From assembly GCF_026341515.1 (NCBI RefSeq), contig NZ_JAPEOK010000001.1, positions 7,502,001 through 7,566,000 of the forward strand: DNA of 64,000 nucleotides, written 5' to 3'. The position numbers and the translations under genes are program-made. The stretch comes from Streptomyces sp. NBC_00878. GTDB lineage: Bacteria; Actinomycetota; Actinomycetes; Streptomycetales; Streptomycetaceae. The notes below the pieces were generated by a model. That model made no database searches and was not told the origin of the DNA. It saw only the letters and a program-made list of their open reading frames with translations. This document shows positions 25,473 through 33,409 of this stretch, in pieces; within the stretch, counting starts at the first letter, position 1, and every line of letters starts with the position of its first letter.

Positions 25473-25627
25473 CACGTGCTCCTTCCCCTCGCGTGACGTC
25501 GGGTCAGCGGCCACGGCGCGTGGCCCTGGTCGTCGGGGGACGGCGGACGGCGCCGGGCCGGAGCGGTCGGCTGCTCGGTGACCAGCGCCTCGAAGAGGCC
25601 TCGGGCTTCGACCATGGCCTCCCACAT
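25472..25627 (-). CDS. Small protein coupled to the repeat protein
   Basis: The 51-residue frame (M-W-E-A-M-V-E-A-R-G-L-F-E-A-L-V) has the strong third-position G/C bias of real genes here, whereas the overlapping frame does not. Its stop overlaps the next start. The start is uncertain: ATG 25627 has no site, while ATG 25615 has GGGAGG at short spacing. It may be the displaced 3' part of the gene before it. Confidence 0.55.
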   Translation of the reverse strand: MWEAMVEARGLFEALVTEQPTAPARRRPPSPDDQGHAPWPLTRRHARGRST

Positions 25628-25656
25628 TTGGATCAGCAGTAGGAGAAGAATCCAAA
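25627..25656 (-). repeat. Inverted repeat at the junction of two small genes
   Basis: TTTGGAT and ATCCAAA are seven-base inverted arms 16 bases apart that overlap the first candidate start of the 51-residue gene. They could form a hairpin in the mRNA. Confidence 0.45.
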
Positions 25657-25805
25657 GAAGCCGCTGGGGTGAACGGAGCCTCGACGGAGGCGGCAGTCGG
25701 CTCGGTGGGCGGCGACGGCAGGATGTGGTCCTCCCACCAGGACAGGCCCATCACGGTGGCGAGCAGGACGAAGGGAACCGAAGCGGGAACGACCAGCGCG
25801 TACAT
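25640..25805 (-). CDS. Small membrane protein, 3' end unresolved
   Basis: The start ATG 25805 has AGGCGG upstream. The product begins M-Y-A-L-V-V-P-A-S-V-P-F and has one membrane span ending in S-W-W-E-D-H, a layout common in small Streptomyces proteins. The frame shows normal codon bias to about base 25663, then low third-position GC, and stays open into the 91-residue gene. The coding signal moves to another frame at this point. A frameshift, or an overlap with the 51-residue gene, explains this better than one 203-residue protein. Confidence 0.55.
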
Positions 25806-26187
25806 GTGTACCGCCTGTTGTGGGATGCGTGCGACGCGGCGGGTAGCGGATCGTTGCCCGCTTGAGGCACATCGGGGCCGCGCCGGGATCACAGGACGAT
25901 GGGCGCGTGCGGGACGGCCTCGCTCGTGGACACGGCGGATTCCGGCGCCGACGCGCGCGGTGCGCCCCCTGGGGAGCGCGATGGCGGTGCGACGCTGCCG
26001 GGGGCCGGGGCGGCACTACGCACGTTAGCCCTCCCCGCATATTCCGGATAGGTGTCAAGGAGCCATCCATGCCCGGCAGTACGCGGTCGCGTCGCACGGT
26101 ATCCGCGGCCCTTGGACAGGACTACGCTGTTGAACGAGGCCCCGGTCCCCGGTTCGATGCTGTGTCCCGCTCCCGGGGAGGCCCGCC

Positions 26188-26463
26188 GTGTTCGTCCTCG
26201 TACTCATCCTCGTCCCGGTCTTGTTCGGCCTCGGCTTCCTCGATCCCATCTGGTGGGTGGCCGCAGCGGTGTTGGTCTTCGGGGCCACCCGCTACGGCCG
26301 CATTCGTGGCGGGGGCCTGGGCCGCGGCGGGTCCGATCTCGGGGACTACCGGGTCTATGAGGAGCGCCGGGACCGTCAGGACCGCTGGGACCGTCGCTAC
26401 AGCCGGCGGCATCGAGCGCGCTGGAGGCGTGAGGACCGACGGGACCGCGAACACCGCAGGTGA
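26188..26463 (+). CDS. Small membrane protein with Arg-rich tail
   Basis: GTG 26188 follows GGGGAGG at good spacing. The 91-residue product has two hydrophobic segments (residues 1-17 and 21-33, around D-P-I-W-W) and a C-terminal half dominated by Arg, Asp and Tyr (E-E-R-R-D-R-Q-D-R-W). It resembles widespread uncharacterised Streptomyces proteins. The next frame overlaps its stop. Confidence 0.75.
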   Translation: MFVLVLILVPVLFGLGFLDPIWWVAAAVLVFGATRYGRIRGGGLGRGGSDLGDYRVYEERRDRQDRWDRRYSRRHRARWRREDRRDREHRR

Positions 26464-26684
26464 CCCGTGAAGCGACCCAGCAGCCGGTGAATCAGGAACG
26501 GCGTGATCCAAGAAGAGTGATGGCCCTACTGTCTGTCGGCCATGTCAAGTCGCTGGTGAAGCAGGCTCCTTCGATCGGCACCGACGACGTGCTGCCCGCC
26601 GAGCAGGAGGAAGCGATCTTCGAGCACTACGGACCGGCCTACAAGCCCGGTGCGGCCGGCGCGCGGCAACTGGCGCGCCGCTGA
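26460..26684 (+). CDS. Hypothetical small protein
   Basis: A 74-residue frame starts at GTG 26460, which overlaps the preceding stop; ATG 26521 (54 residues) is an alternative. Third positions are mostly G/C from 26521 onward, which supports real coding. No domain was recognised. Confidence 0.5.
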   Translation: MTREATQQPVNQERRDPRRVMALLSVGHVKSLVKQAPSIGTDDVLPAEQEEAIFEHYGPAYKPGAAGARQLARR

Positions 26685-26724
26685 CCGTCTATGGACAGGA
26701 TGGCCGCGTTGTGAGGTACGCACC

Positions 26725-27084
26725 ATGCACCAAGTGACCAGGCACCGCGAGGTACAGCCGCCGTTGACGGCTGTGACGTCGACGGGGGACCTGGCCCTGG
26801 CTGCCGAGGTTCTCGAACTGCGGGCCAGAAACGAGCAGTTGAGCCAGGCGCTGGTGAGTCATGCGGTGATCGACCAGGCGCGCGGCATGGCGATGGTCCT
26901 GGCACCGTGCTCCAGTGAGCGAGCCTGGGACCTGCTCGTGGACGTGTCGCAGCACTGCAACGTCAAACTCCGCGACGTGGCCGCGGCCCTGGTCGCCACC
27001 ACGAAGGGCCAGGAACTCCCGGAGGCGATACGTCACGAGTGGCGTCGCGCGTTGCGGCGCCTTCACGCGCTGGAGCGGCGGTGA
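26725..27084 (+). CDS. ANTAR-domain protein
   Basis: The 119-residue product has an ANTAR RNA-binding domain at ~30-88: L-R-A-R-N-E-Q-L-S-Q-A-L, then V-I-D-Q-A-R-G-M-A-M-V and W-D-L-L-V-D-V-S-Q-H-C-N-V-K-L-R-D-V-A. ANTAR proteins bind paired hexaloop hairpins in mRNA and act by antitermination. No sensory domain is attached and no kinase is adjacent. The GAGG site upstream supports ATG 26725. Confidence 0.85.
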   Translation: MHQVTRHREVQPPLTAVTSTGDLALAAEVLELRARNEQLSQALVSHAVIDQARGMAMVLAPCSSERAWDLLVDVSQHCNVKLRDVAAALVATTKGQELPEAIRHEWRRALRRLHALERR

Positions 27085-27139
27085 CGGCTCACGCGTTCAC
27101 GGCTGTAGATGATGTCGCCACATGTGATGGTCGACCTGC

Positions 27140-27362
27140 ATGCCGAGGAAGTCTTCCGGCGCCGCCGCCCGCCTGACCGGCGAGGAGAACCTGCGCGGCA
27201 CCCTCACCCCCGGCCGCCCGGCCGCCCGGCCGCCCGGCCGCCCGGCCGCCCGGCCGCCCGGTCGCCCGGCCGACGTCACCGTCCGGGACCGGGACCCCGC
27301 CCACCGCCCCGACGAGACCCTGCGCGATCTCAACCCCTCCCGCACCTTCGTCCGAGACCTCC
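27140..27362 (+). pseudogene. Remnant of an amidohydrolase C-terminus
   Basis: The frame reads G-A-A-A-R-L-T-G-E-E-N-L-R-G-T-L-T-P-G-R-P and, after the repeat, A-D-V-T-V-R-D-R-D-P. This is the usual end of YtcJ-like amidohydrolases (G-T-L-T-P-G-x-x-A-D-x-x-V-x-D-R-D-P). The repeat has expanded inside the G-R-P-A-D motif, and everything upstream in the enzyme is missing. It is the first of three amidohydrolase-related units in a row. Confidence 0.6.
27211..27272 (+). repeat. Eight-base satellite (CGGCCGCC)n
   Basis: Six perfect copies of CGGCCGCC (27211-27258) are followed by one copy with a single change and one partial copy. As eight is not a multiple of three, each copy gained or lost shifts frame. 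Confidence 0.95.
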
Positions 27363-27565
27363 CCATGCCCCCTTGCTGTACGCGGCGGGACGGATCCTGG
27401 GTGTGTGACACCTGGGGACAGGGCGGCCTGGTTCCGGGTCCGCCACGCGACGAACCTGGTGGTCAGGCAGCCGCTGTAGCTGCCGAACACTCGCCTCGGA
27501 TCTGTACCGGCGCTGATTTCGCGCAGTGGGGACACCGATGAGGCGACTCCACTGAGGAGCGTGCG

Positions 27566-28345
27566 ATGAGCATCACCGACACCCACACCGGCACTGACCC
27601 TGACACCGGCACCGTGCTCTGGAACCCCGAGGCCCTCGGCCAGATCCTCTCGAACGATGAGGGGCGTCCCGTTCTGTTCACCAACGCCCGCATTCTGACC
27701 ATGGACCCGCTGATCGGGACCATGACCGGCGCCGACCTGCTGTTCGTCGGCTCCCTGGTCGTGGGGGTCGGGCCCGGCATCGTCACCGCGGCGGGTGACG
27801 ACAACGCCATCGTCGTCGACTGCACCGGGTCGACCATCGCCCCCGCCGTCGTGGACACCGTGGCGCTGGCCGGCGGCCGCGGCCACCGGTCGGAATACGT
27901 CGCGACGCTGACCCCGGGCAACACACCCGACTTCCTCGTCGTGCCCGACGAACTCGCCGCCGACGTGCCGAGCGCGGTGGCCACCCTCATGACTCGGCCG
28001 GAGCAGGTCCACGCACTCGTCGCGGCGGGGCGGCCGGTCCTGTGGTCCGGTGCCGACGCCCCCGGCAGGTCCACCGCCCCGGAGGCGGGCATGCCGGCCG
28101 CCGCGGATCTGACCGGCAGCCCGCGCGTCGGTGTCTGGATCGACAAGAACGACTTCCTGCACCAGGAACTCACCGCCGACGGCCGCTACGACGAGACCCG
28201 GGGCGGGCGCCCGCACGCCTACGAGGGCCGGTACTGGATCGACGGCGACCGCATCGACTACCTGGACGACCTCGGCTTCTGGGCCTACGGGGAGTTCCAG
28301 GGCGACGAACTCCACCACGCGGGCTACGTCATGAAGCTCGGCTGA
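27566..28345 (+). CDS. Amidohydrolase composite sandwich fused to an Atu4866-like domain
   Basis: Residues ~35-100 match the N-terminal strands of the intact amidohydrolase next door (V-L-F-T-N-A-R-I-L-T-M-D-P). Then, without the metal-binding H-x-H or the TIM barrel, the protein jumps to the C-terminal strands (A-T-L-T-P-G-N-T-P-D-F-L-V-V). From ~185 comes a domain like PF11512/Atu4866 (V-G-V-W-I-D, G-R-Y-D-E-T-R, Y-E-G-R-Y-W-I-D-G-D-R-I-D-Y). The protein cannot be a hydrolase of the usual kind. GAGGAG before ATG 27566 supports the start. It may modify, bind or stabilise the neighbouring enzyme; this is inference. Confidence 0.8.
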   Translation: MSITDTHTGTDPDTGTVLWNPEALGQILSNDEGRPVLFTNARILTMDPLIGTMTGADLLFVGSLVVGVGPGIVTAAGDDNAIVVDCTGSTIAPAVVDTVALAGGRGHRSEYVATLTPGNTPDFLVVPDELAADVPSAVATLMTRPEQVHALVAAGRPVLWSGADAPGRSTAPEAGMPAAADLTGSPRVGVWIDKNDFLHQELTADGRYDETRGGRPHAYEGRYWIDGDRIDYLDDLGFWAYGEFQGDELHHAGYVMKLG

Positions 28346-28481
28346 CCATCCCCGGTCTGCGCCCCGGGCCCCGGCAACCCACCCCCCCCGGCCCTCCCCA
28401 TCAGAGGGCTCACCCTCCCAGCCCCTCCCGCGGACGGGCCGTCCTCCTGGCCCCCTCCGCCGTATCGAAGGAAGACCTCTC

Positions 28482-29873
28482 ATGAACGTCAACGACACCA
28501 CCAGCGCCGCCGTGCTCGAAGAGCTCCGGCGCAGGCCCGCCGACCGGCGGCGCATCCTGTTCACCGGCGCGACCATCGTCACCATGGACCCCGACCTCGG
28601 TGTCATCGACGGCGGCGACCTCCTCGTCGAGGGCGACACGATCACCGCGATCGGCCGCGACCTCGACGCGGGCGACGCCGTGGTCGTCGACGCCACCGAC
28701 ACGATCCTCACCCCCGGCTTCGTCGACACGCACCGGCACGCCTGGGAGGCCCAACTGCGCCGGATCATGCCGGACGTCGACGACCTCGGCGGCTACGTCA
28801 TGGTCACGCTCGCCGGGTACGCCACCGTCTACCGGCCCGAGGACATGTACATCGGTACGAGACTGGCGGCGCTGACCGCGATCGACAGCGGCATCACGAC
28901 CATGCTCGACTTCTCCCACAACTCCCGTACCCGCGAGCACTCCGACGCCGCCATCACGGCCCTCGTCGACACAGGCATCCGCGGCGTACACGCCTCGATG
29001 GGCCCGCACTTCGGCGAGTGGGACCGGCAGTGGCCCGGCGACCTCACCCGCATCAAGGACCGGTACTTCAGCAGCGACGACCAGTTGCTGACGCTGCGCC
29101 TGGCGACCCTGGCCACCGACGAGATCGCCGGACCGGTACTCGCGTACGGTCCCGAACTCGCCCGCGTGGCAAAGGAGTTGGGCGTCGGAGTGAGCGTGGA
29201 CGCCGTATTCGGCACGTCCGGCTCCGAAGCGGTGCTGCGCTGGGCCAAGGACGGCATCCTCAGCCCCGACGTCACGCTCATCCACTCCACCGGGCTGACC
29301 TCCGAGGCCTGGCGGGCGATGGGCGAGACCGGCACCACCGTCGCCCTCGCCCCGACCTCCGACGCGCAGATCGGTCTGGAGACCGCGATCCCCGCCGTCG
29401 ACGAGGCCCTGGCCGTCGGCATCCGGCCCGGACTGAGCATCGACGTCGAAGTCGCCCTCGCCAGCGACATGTTCACGCAGATGCGGGCCCTGCACGCCAT
29501 CCAGCGGATGCGCGCGGTCAACGCCGCCTACGGCACCGGCGGCGACCTCTCCCGCATCACCACCCACGACGTCCTCGACTTCGCCACCCTTCAGGGCGCC
29601 CGCACCAACGGCCTGGCCGCCGTCACCGGTTCACTCACCCCGGGCAAGAAGGCCGACCTGCTGGTCATCCAGGCGGAGGACCTCAACAACATGCCGCTCA
29701 ACGACCCGATCGGCACGGTCGTGCTGGGCTCCGACGCCCGCAACATCAGTGCCGTCCTCATCAACGGCGAGCCCCGAAAGTGGGACGGCCAGGTCCTCGA
29801 CGTCGATCTGGCCGCCCTGCGCGGCGAGGTGCACGCCTCGCGCGAGTACGTGCTGAACGCCCTGCCCGCCTGA
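28482..29873 (+). CDS. Amidohydrolase of the chlorohydrolase/cytosine deaminase-like group
   Basis: The 463-residue protein is complete: N-terminal strands, F-V-D-T-H-R-H-A-W metal motif near residue 85, a TIM barrel, a late histidine in L-I-H-S-T-G, and the C-terminal sandwich with L-T-P-G-K-K-A-D-L-L-V-I. Proteins of this group hydrolyse or deaminate ring compounds. H-R-H in place of H-x-H with Val or Cys fits ATZ/TRZ-like members. The substrate is unknown. It follows its barrel-less paralogue by 136 bases and precedes an MFS transporter. Confidence 0.9.
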   Translation: MNVNDTTSAAVLEELRRRPADRRRILFTGATIVTMDPDLGVIDGGDLLVEGDTITAIGRDLDAGDAVVVDATDTILTPGFVDTHRHAWEAQLRRIMPDVDDLGGYVMVTLAGYATVYRPEDMYIGTRLAALTAIDSGITTMLDFSHNSRTREHSDAAITALVDTGIRGVHASMGPHFGEWDRQWPGDLTRIKDRYFSSDDQLLTLRLATLATDEIAGPVLAYGPELARVAKELGVGVSVDAVFGTSGSEAVLRWAKDGILSPDVTLIHSTGLTSEAWRAMGETGTTVALAPTSDAQIGLETAIPAVDEALAVGIRPGLSIDVEVALASDMFTQMRALHAIQRMRAVNAAYGTGGDLSRITTHDVLDFATLQGARTNGLAAVTGSLTPGKKADLLVIQAEDLNNMPLNDPIGTVVLGSDARNISAVLINGEPRKWDGQVLDVDLAALRGEVHASREYVLNALPA

Positions 29874-29888
29874 GTTCCCCCGCTGCCC

Positions 29889-29990
29889 GAGCCCTCTCAT
29901 CGACGGAGCTCTCCCGTCGCCTGAGCTCTCTCATCGACGGAGCTCTCCCGTCGCCTGAGCTCTCCCATCGACGGAGGTCTCCCGTCGACT
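29889..29990. repeat. Three direct tandem copies of a 34-bp unit
   Basis: Units at 29889-29922, 29923-29956 and 29957-29990 differ by one to a few bases. Each contains two GAGCTCTC-type blocks and an ATCGACGG block. Degenerate partial copies continue to about 30025. The copies are contiguous, so this is not a CRISPR array. Confidence 0.9.
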
Positions 29991-30146
29991 GAGCAGTCGC
30001 TCGACTGAGTAGTCCCTCCATCGTCCCCCGGCCGTTCCTCTCCTCCCGCGGCCGGGGGACGGCCACCGTTTCGGCGGCGTCATCGGCCGATCGTGCCGCG
30101 TGCGAACACGCGGGGCGGCAGCCGGACGCCCCCTCCTGGAGTTCCC

Positions 30147-31385
30147 ATGTCCCACCCCGTTCCCGCCACTACCCCCCGGCACACAGCTGCCGCGCCCAGT
30201 ACCCCGGACCAGCCGCCCTCCTGGGCCCCCGCCGCCCCGGCCATCGCCCTGCTGACCGCACTCGGTGTCCTGATGGTCGGTCAGATGTACACCGTGCTCG
30301 CCCTGTTGCACCCCATGGCCACCGCGCTCGGCACCACACCGGAGCAGGTCACCTGGACCGCGACGGCGTTCGGTTTCGCCTACGCCGCCGGATTCCTCCT
30401 CGCCGGTCCGCTCTCCGACCGCTACGGTTCGCGGGCCGTGATCACCGTCGGGCTCGTGGCCGCCACGGCAGCCACGCTGGCGGTCAGCGCCGCCCCCGAC
30501 CTCCCCACGGCCATCGCCCTGCGCGGCGTGCAGGGACTCGCCACCGCGACCTTCGCGCCGTCCGCGCTCTCCTACGCCGTCCACCACATCGCGCCACAGC
30601 GCCGCGGCACCGCCCTGACCTGCATCACCAGCGGCATGTTCGCCGCCGCCGTGCTCCTGCAGATCGGTGCCCAGGCCGTCGCGGCCGGGCTCGGCTGGCG
30701 CGCGGTCTTCTGGATCAGCGCCGCCCTGATGGCCCTGAGCCTGATCCTCGTACGCCGTGTTCTGCGGCCCACCTTCCGCCACGACACCGGCGGCGGTCTG
30801 CGCCAGGCGTTCGCGGCGATGCCACGGTTGCTGAGCCGGCCGCGCCTGGTCGCCCTGTACCTGTCGACCGTGGTCCTGATGTCCGCCTTCGTCGCCGTCT
30901 ACACGGCGGTGGCGATCGCCGGACCGCCCGGCATCGCCGGGAACTCCTCGGCGATCCTCGCCCTGCGGGCCAGCGCGCTGCCCGCCCTGGTCGCCGTACC
31001 CGTGCTCGCGCCGGTACTCCAGCGCCTGGCCGCACCCCTGCGCGCGGTCCTCGCCATCGCACTGGCCGCCCTCGCCGTCGCGGCCGGCTCCTTCCTCGGC
31101 CCGCACACCGTGCCGCTGGCCTTCGCCCTGCTGCTGTTCGTGGCAGCCGTGGCAGCAGCGGCGCCCGCAGTCGTCGAGACGATCAACGCCGCCGCCCCGC
31201 ACGCACGCGGCGCGGCCGTCGCCCTCTACGGATGCAGCATGTTCATCGGCGCCAGCCTGGGCCCGCAGCTCACCGGCGCTCTGACCGGCCTGGGCTTCGG
31301 CGGCATCCTCCGTGTCGTCGCCGCCGCGCTCGCCCTGGGCGTCTGCCTGGCCCTGCCGGCTCTCCGCCACCACCGAGCCGAATGA
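30147..31385 (+). CDS. MFS transporter
   Basis: ATG 30147 follows a GGAG site; upstream starts would add a polar leader. The 412-residue protein has about twelve hydrophobic spans. The loop 2-3 motif is G-P-L-S-D-R-Y-G-S-R, with G-V-Q-G-L-A-T-A in span four, as in drug/metabolite exporters. The long loop before span seven contains F-R-H-D-T-G-G-G-L-R-Q. It may export or import the substrate of the amidohydrolase upstream. Confidence 0.92.
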   Translation: MSHPVPATTPRHTAAAPSTPDQPPSWAPAAPAIALLTALGVLMVGQMYTVLALLHPMATALGTTPEQVTWTATAFGFAYAAGFLLAGPLSDRYGSRAVITVGLVAATAATLAVSAAPDLPTAIALRGVQGLATATFAPSALSYAVHHIAPQRRGTALTCITSGMFAAAVLLQIGAQAVAAGLGWRAVFWISAALMALSLILVRRVLRPTFRHDTGGGLRQAFAAMPRLLSRPRLVALYLSTVVLMSAFVAVYTAVAIAGPPGIAGNSSAILALRASALPALVAVPVLAPVLQRLAAPLRAVLAIALAALAVAAGSFLGPHTVPLAFALLLFVAAVAAAAPAVVETINAAAPHARGAAVALYGCSMFIGASLGPQLTGALTGLGFGGILRVVAAALALGVCLALPALRHHRAE

Positions 31386-31415
31386 CCTCTACTTGCACCC
31401 AAACTCAAGAAGTAA

Positions 31416-31481
31416 CCTGTCAATAGGGTTTGTTTTGCTCATGGACTGCGCTGTTCTCGGCGCATTCTCTCTATTGACAGG
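31416..31481. promoter_or_regulatory. Distant 11-bp inverted repeat upstream of DinB gene
   Basis: CCTGTCAATAG (31416-31426) and CTATTGACAGG (31471-31481) are exact inverted copies 44 bases apart in a locally AT-richer intergenic stretch. The arms contain TTGACA, a -35-like hexamer in each orientation. A paired binding site for a regulator (with DNA looping) or a mobile-element relic are both possible. Confidence 0.5.
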
Positions 31482-31564
31482 CGATGGGACGACGCCTCAC
31501 CCTGTCTCAGTAACCGCACAAAGTGGTTATCGCGTCGCCTCTCCATTGATGAGGAACCCCTCCC

Positions 31565-32044
31565 GTGCAAGATCAGATGCAAGATCAGAACGAGTACCTG
31601 TACTTCTTGCGTCGCGCCTTCGACGGCATGCTCGACGTGCTGGAGGAGCTGGGCGACGACCTGGCGAACACCCGTCCGCCGCTGCCCGGTGCGAACTCCG
31701 TCTACGCGATCGCGTACCACTGCGCGGCGGTCGCCGACTACTGGACCGGCCATGTCATCGCGGGACGCGAGGTCGACCGTGACCGCGCTTCGGAGTTCAC
31801 GGCCACCGGGCACGGAAAGGACCTTCACCGACACGTCGACGCGCTGTTCGAGCGGCTCAGGGCCGATCTCGCTCAGGCGATCCCGACCTCGTCGCCGCGC
31901 AACACACCGCCCGCCGACTTCGAGGGCCCGGACCGCCCGTTGAGCGTGCGGGGCGTCCAACTCCACGTACTCGAAGAACTCGCCCAGCATCACGGGCAGA
32001 TCCAGATCACCCGCGATCTGCTCAAGCAGGGAGCCTCCTCGTGA
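31565..32044 (+). CDS. DinB-family four-helix protein
   Basis: The 159-residue protein has the DinB/DUF664 pattern: an N-terminal helix ending L-E-E-L, then Y-A-I-A-Y-H-C-A-A-V-A-D-Y-W as the first metal His, and a C-terminal H-V-L-E-E-L-A-Q-H-H-G-Q with paired His. The three-His site fits thiol-dependent transferases or isomerases (mycothiol or bacillithiol). GTG 31565 was chosen for the upstream GAGGA. The stop overlaps the aminotransferase start (GTGA), so both are made together. Confidence 0.88.
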   Translation: MQDQMQDQNEYLYFLRRAFDGMLDVLEELGDDLANTRPPLPGANSVYAIAYHCAAVADYWTGHVIAGREVDRDRASEFTATGHGKDLHRHVDALFERLRADLAQAIPTSSPRNTPPADFEGPDRPLSVRGVQLHVLEELAQHHGQIQITRDLLKQGASS

Positions 32045-33360
32045 CCTTCCTCGCGAACTCCGCTGAGAACGCCGAGTCGCCCGAGTCGCCCGAGTCGTAC
32101 GAGCCCTCGGAGTCGCCCGAGCCCTCGGAGCCCTCGGAGTCGCCCGAGTCGCCCGAGTCGCCCGGGCTGTCCGGGCCGTCCGAGTCGCTGCGGCTGCTCG
32201 GCTTCGACGACCTGGACCGTGACTGGCTGCGCGCCCGCGCCAGTGTGAAGTGGCACCGCCCGGGGCCGAACGTGCTGCCCGCCTGGGTGGCGGACATGGA
32301 CTTCCCCATACCCCCGGCGGTCACCGACGCACTGCGTGACGCCGTCGAGCGACGCGACCTCGGCTACCCGGACTGGCCGGACGGCAGCCCGCTGCGCGCC
32401 GCCTTCGCGCGACGGATGACCGACCGCTACGGATGGGCCGCCGAGGCGGACCGGGTACGCGAGCAGACCGATCTGATCCAGTGCCTCCAGCTCATCCTGC
32501 ACCTGGCGACGAGCCCCGGCGACGCGGTCGCCGTCCAGACGCCCAACTACCCTCCATTCCTTGCCACGTTGGCGACCATGGGGCGGCTCGCCGTGCCCAT
32601 CCCGATGCGGGACACGGACGAGGGCTGGCGCATGGACTTCGCCGCCCTGGACGCCGCCGTGGCGCGGGCGGGCTGCAAGAGTCTGGTGCTGGTCAACCCG
32701 CACAACCCGACGGGCCGCGTCCTGACCCGCGCGGAACTGGAAGAACTCGCCGCCCTCGCCCGGCGCCACGACCTGCTCGTCATCAGCGACGAGATCCACG
32801 CCGAACTGGTCTACGCCCCGCACCGGCACATCCCCTTCGCGAGCCTGTCCCCGGACGCGGCCCGCCGGACCGTGACGCTGACGTCCGCGACCAAGGCGTT
32901 CAACCTCGCAGCTATCCGTTGCGCCATCACCCACTACGGCCCGGACCGGCTGCTCGCGATGCGGGACGCGCAACCGCCGGATCTGTACGGCACCGTGTCC
33001 CCGCTCGGCGTGGTCGCCACCGAGGCCGCGTGGGGGCACGGCGACGCGTGGCAGCGGGAGTTGCTGACCGTTCTGGACCGCAACCGCCGCCGGGTCGAGC
33101 AGGTGCTGCGTACGCAACTGCCGCCCCTGCGTCATCACATGCCGGAGGCCACCTACCTGGCCTGGATCGACGCCCGCCCGCTGGGACTGGAGGAACCGCC
33201 GGTGGAGCGGGTGCGCAGGGCCGGTGGCGTTCAGCTCGATGGCGGCAGCCCCTTCGGGCCCGGCGCCGACGGGTTCCTGCGGCTGAACTTCGCGACGTCC
33301 CACGCCGTTCTGGAAGACATCCTGGCGGGCGTCGCCCGGGCGCTCAAGACCGACGAGTGA
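32041..33360 (+). CDS. PLP-dependent aminotransferase, MalY/PatB (cystathionine beta-lyase-like)
   Basis: The family's N-terminal signature A-W-V-A-D-M-D-F-P-I-P is present, followed by N-P-H-N-P-T-G-R, S-D-E-I-H-A and the PLP lysine in S-A-T-K-A-F-N-L-A. Members cleave cystathionine or other C-S bonds, or transaminate. The first ~50 residues are a Glu-Ser-Pro repeat that is not part of the fold, encoded by GAGTCGCCC units. The true start may therefore lie later, although GTG 32041 overlaps the DinB stop in the coupled fashion. Total length is 439 residues against about 390 for the family. Confidence 0.92.
   Translation: MTFLANSAENAESPESPESYEPSESPEPSEPSESPESPESPGLSGPSESLRLLGFDDLDRDWLRARASVKWHRPGPNVLPAWVADMDFPIPPAVTDALRDAVERRDLGYPDWPDGSPLRAAFARRMTDRYGWAAEADRVREQTDLIQCLQLILHLATSPGDAVAVQTPNYPPFLATLATMGRLAVPIPMRDTDEGWRMDFAALDAAVARAGCKSLVLVNPHNPTGRVLTRAELEELAALARRHDLLVISDEIHAELVYAPHRHIPFASLSPDAARRTVTLTSATKAFNLAAIRCAITHYGPDRLLAMRDAQPPDLYGTVSPLGVVATEAAWGHGDAWQRELLTVLDRNRRRVEQVLRTQLPPLRHHMPEATYLAWIDARPLGLEEPPVERVRRAGGVQLDGGSPFGPGADGFLRLNFATSHAVLEDILAGVARALKTDE
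32072..32165 (+). repeat. Glu-Ser-Pro coding repeat
   Basis: GAGTCGCCC and GAGCCCTCG units alternate to encode Glu-Ser-Pro and Glu-Pro-Ser at the N-terminus of the aminotransferase. Confidence 0.85.
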
Positions 33361-33409
33361 TGATCCGGCAGCACCCTCACGGCGACCGTTGACCGTTGCC
33401 GGACGCCGG

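Larger units (their letters stand above)
27085..27565. other. Interval with amidohydrolase remnant and 8-base satellite
   Basis: The stretch holds a decayed amidohydrolase 3' end and an eight-base tandem repeat. The remainder, 27370-27565, leads to the next gene and contains its GAGGAG ribosome-binding site. Confidence 0.55.

Noticed and set aside
29889..29990. Possible CRISPR array
   Set aside because: The 34-base units are contiguous with no spacers and no cas genes are present.
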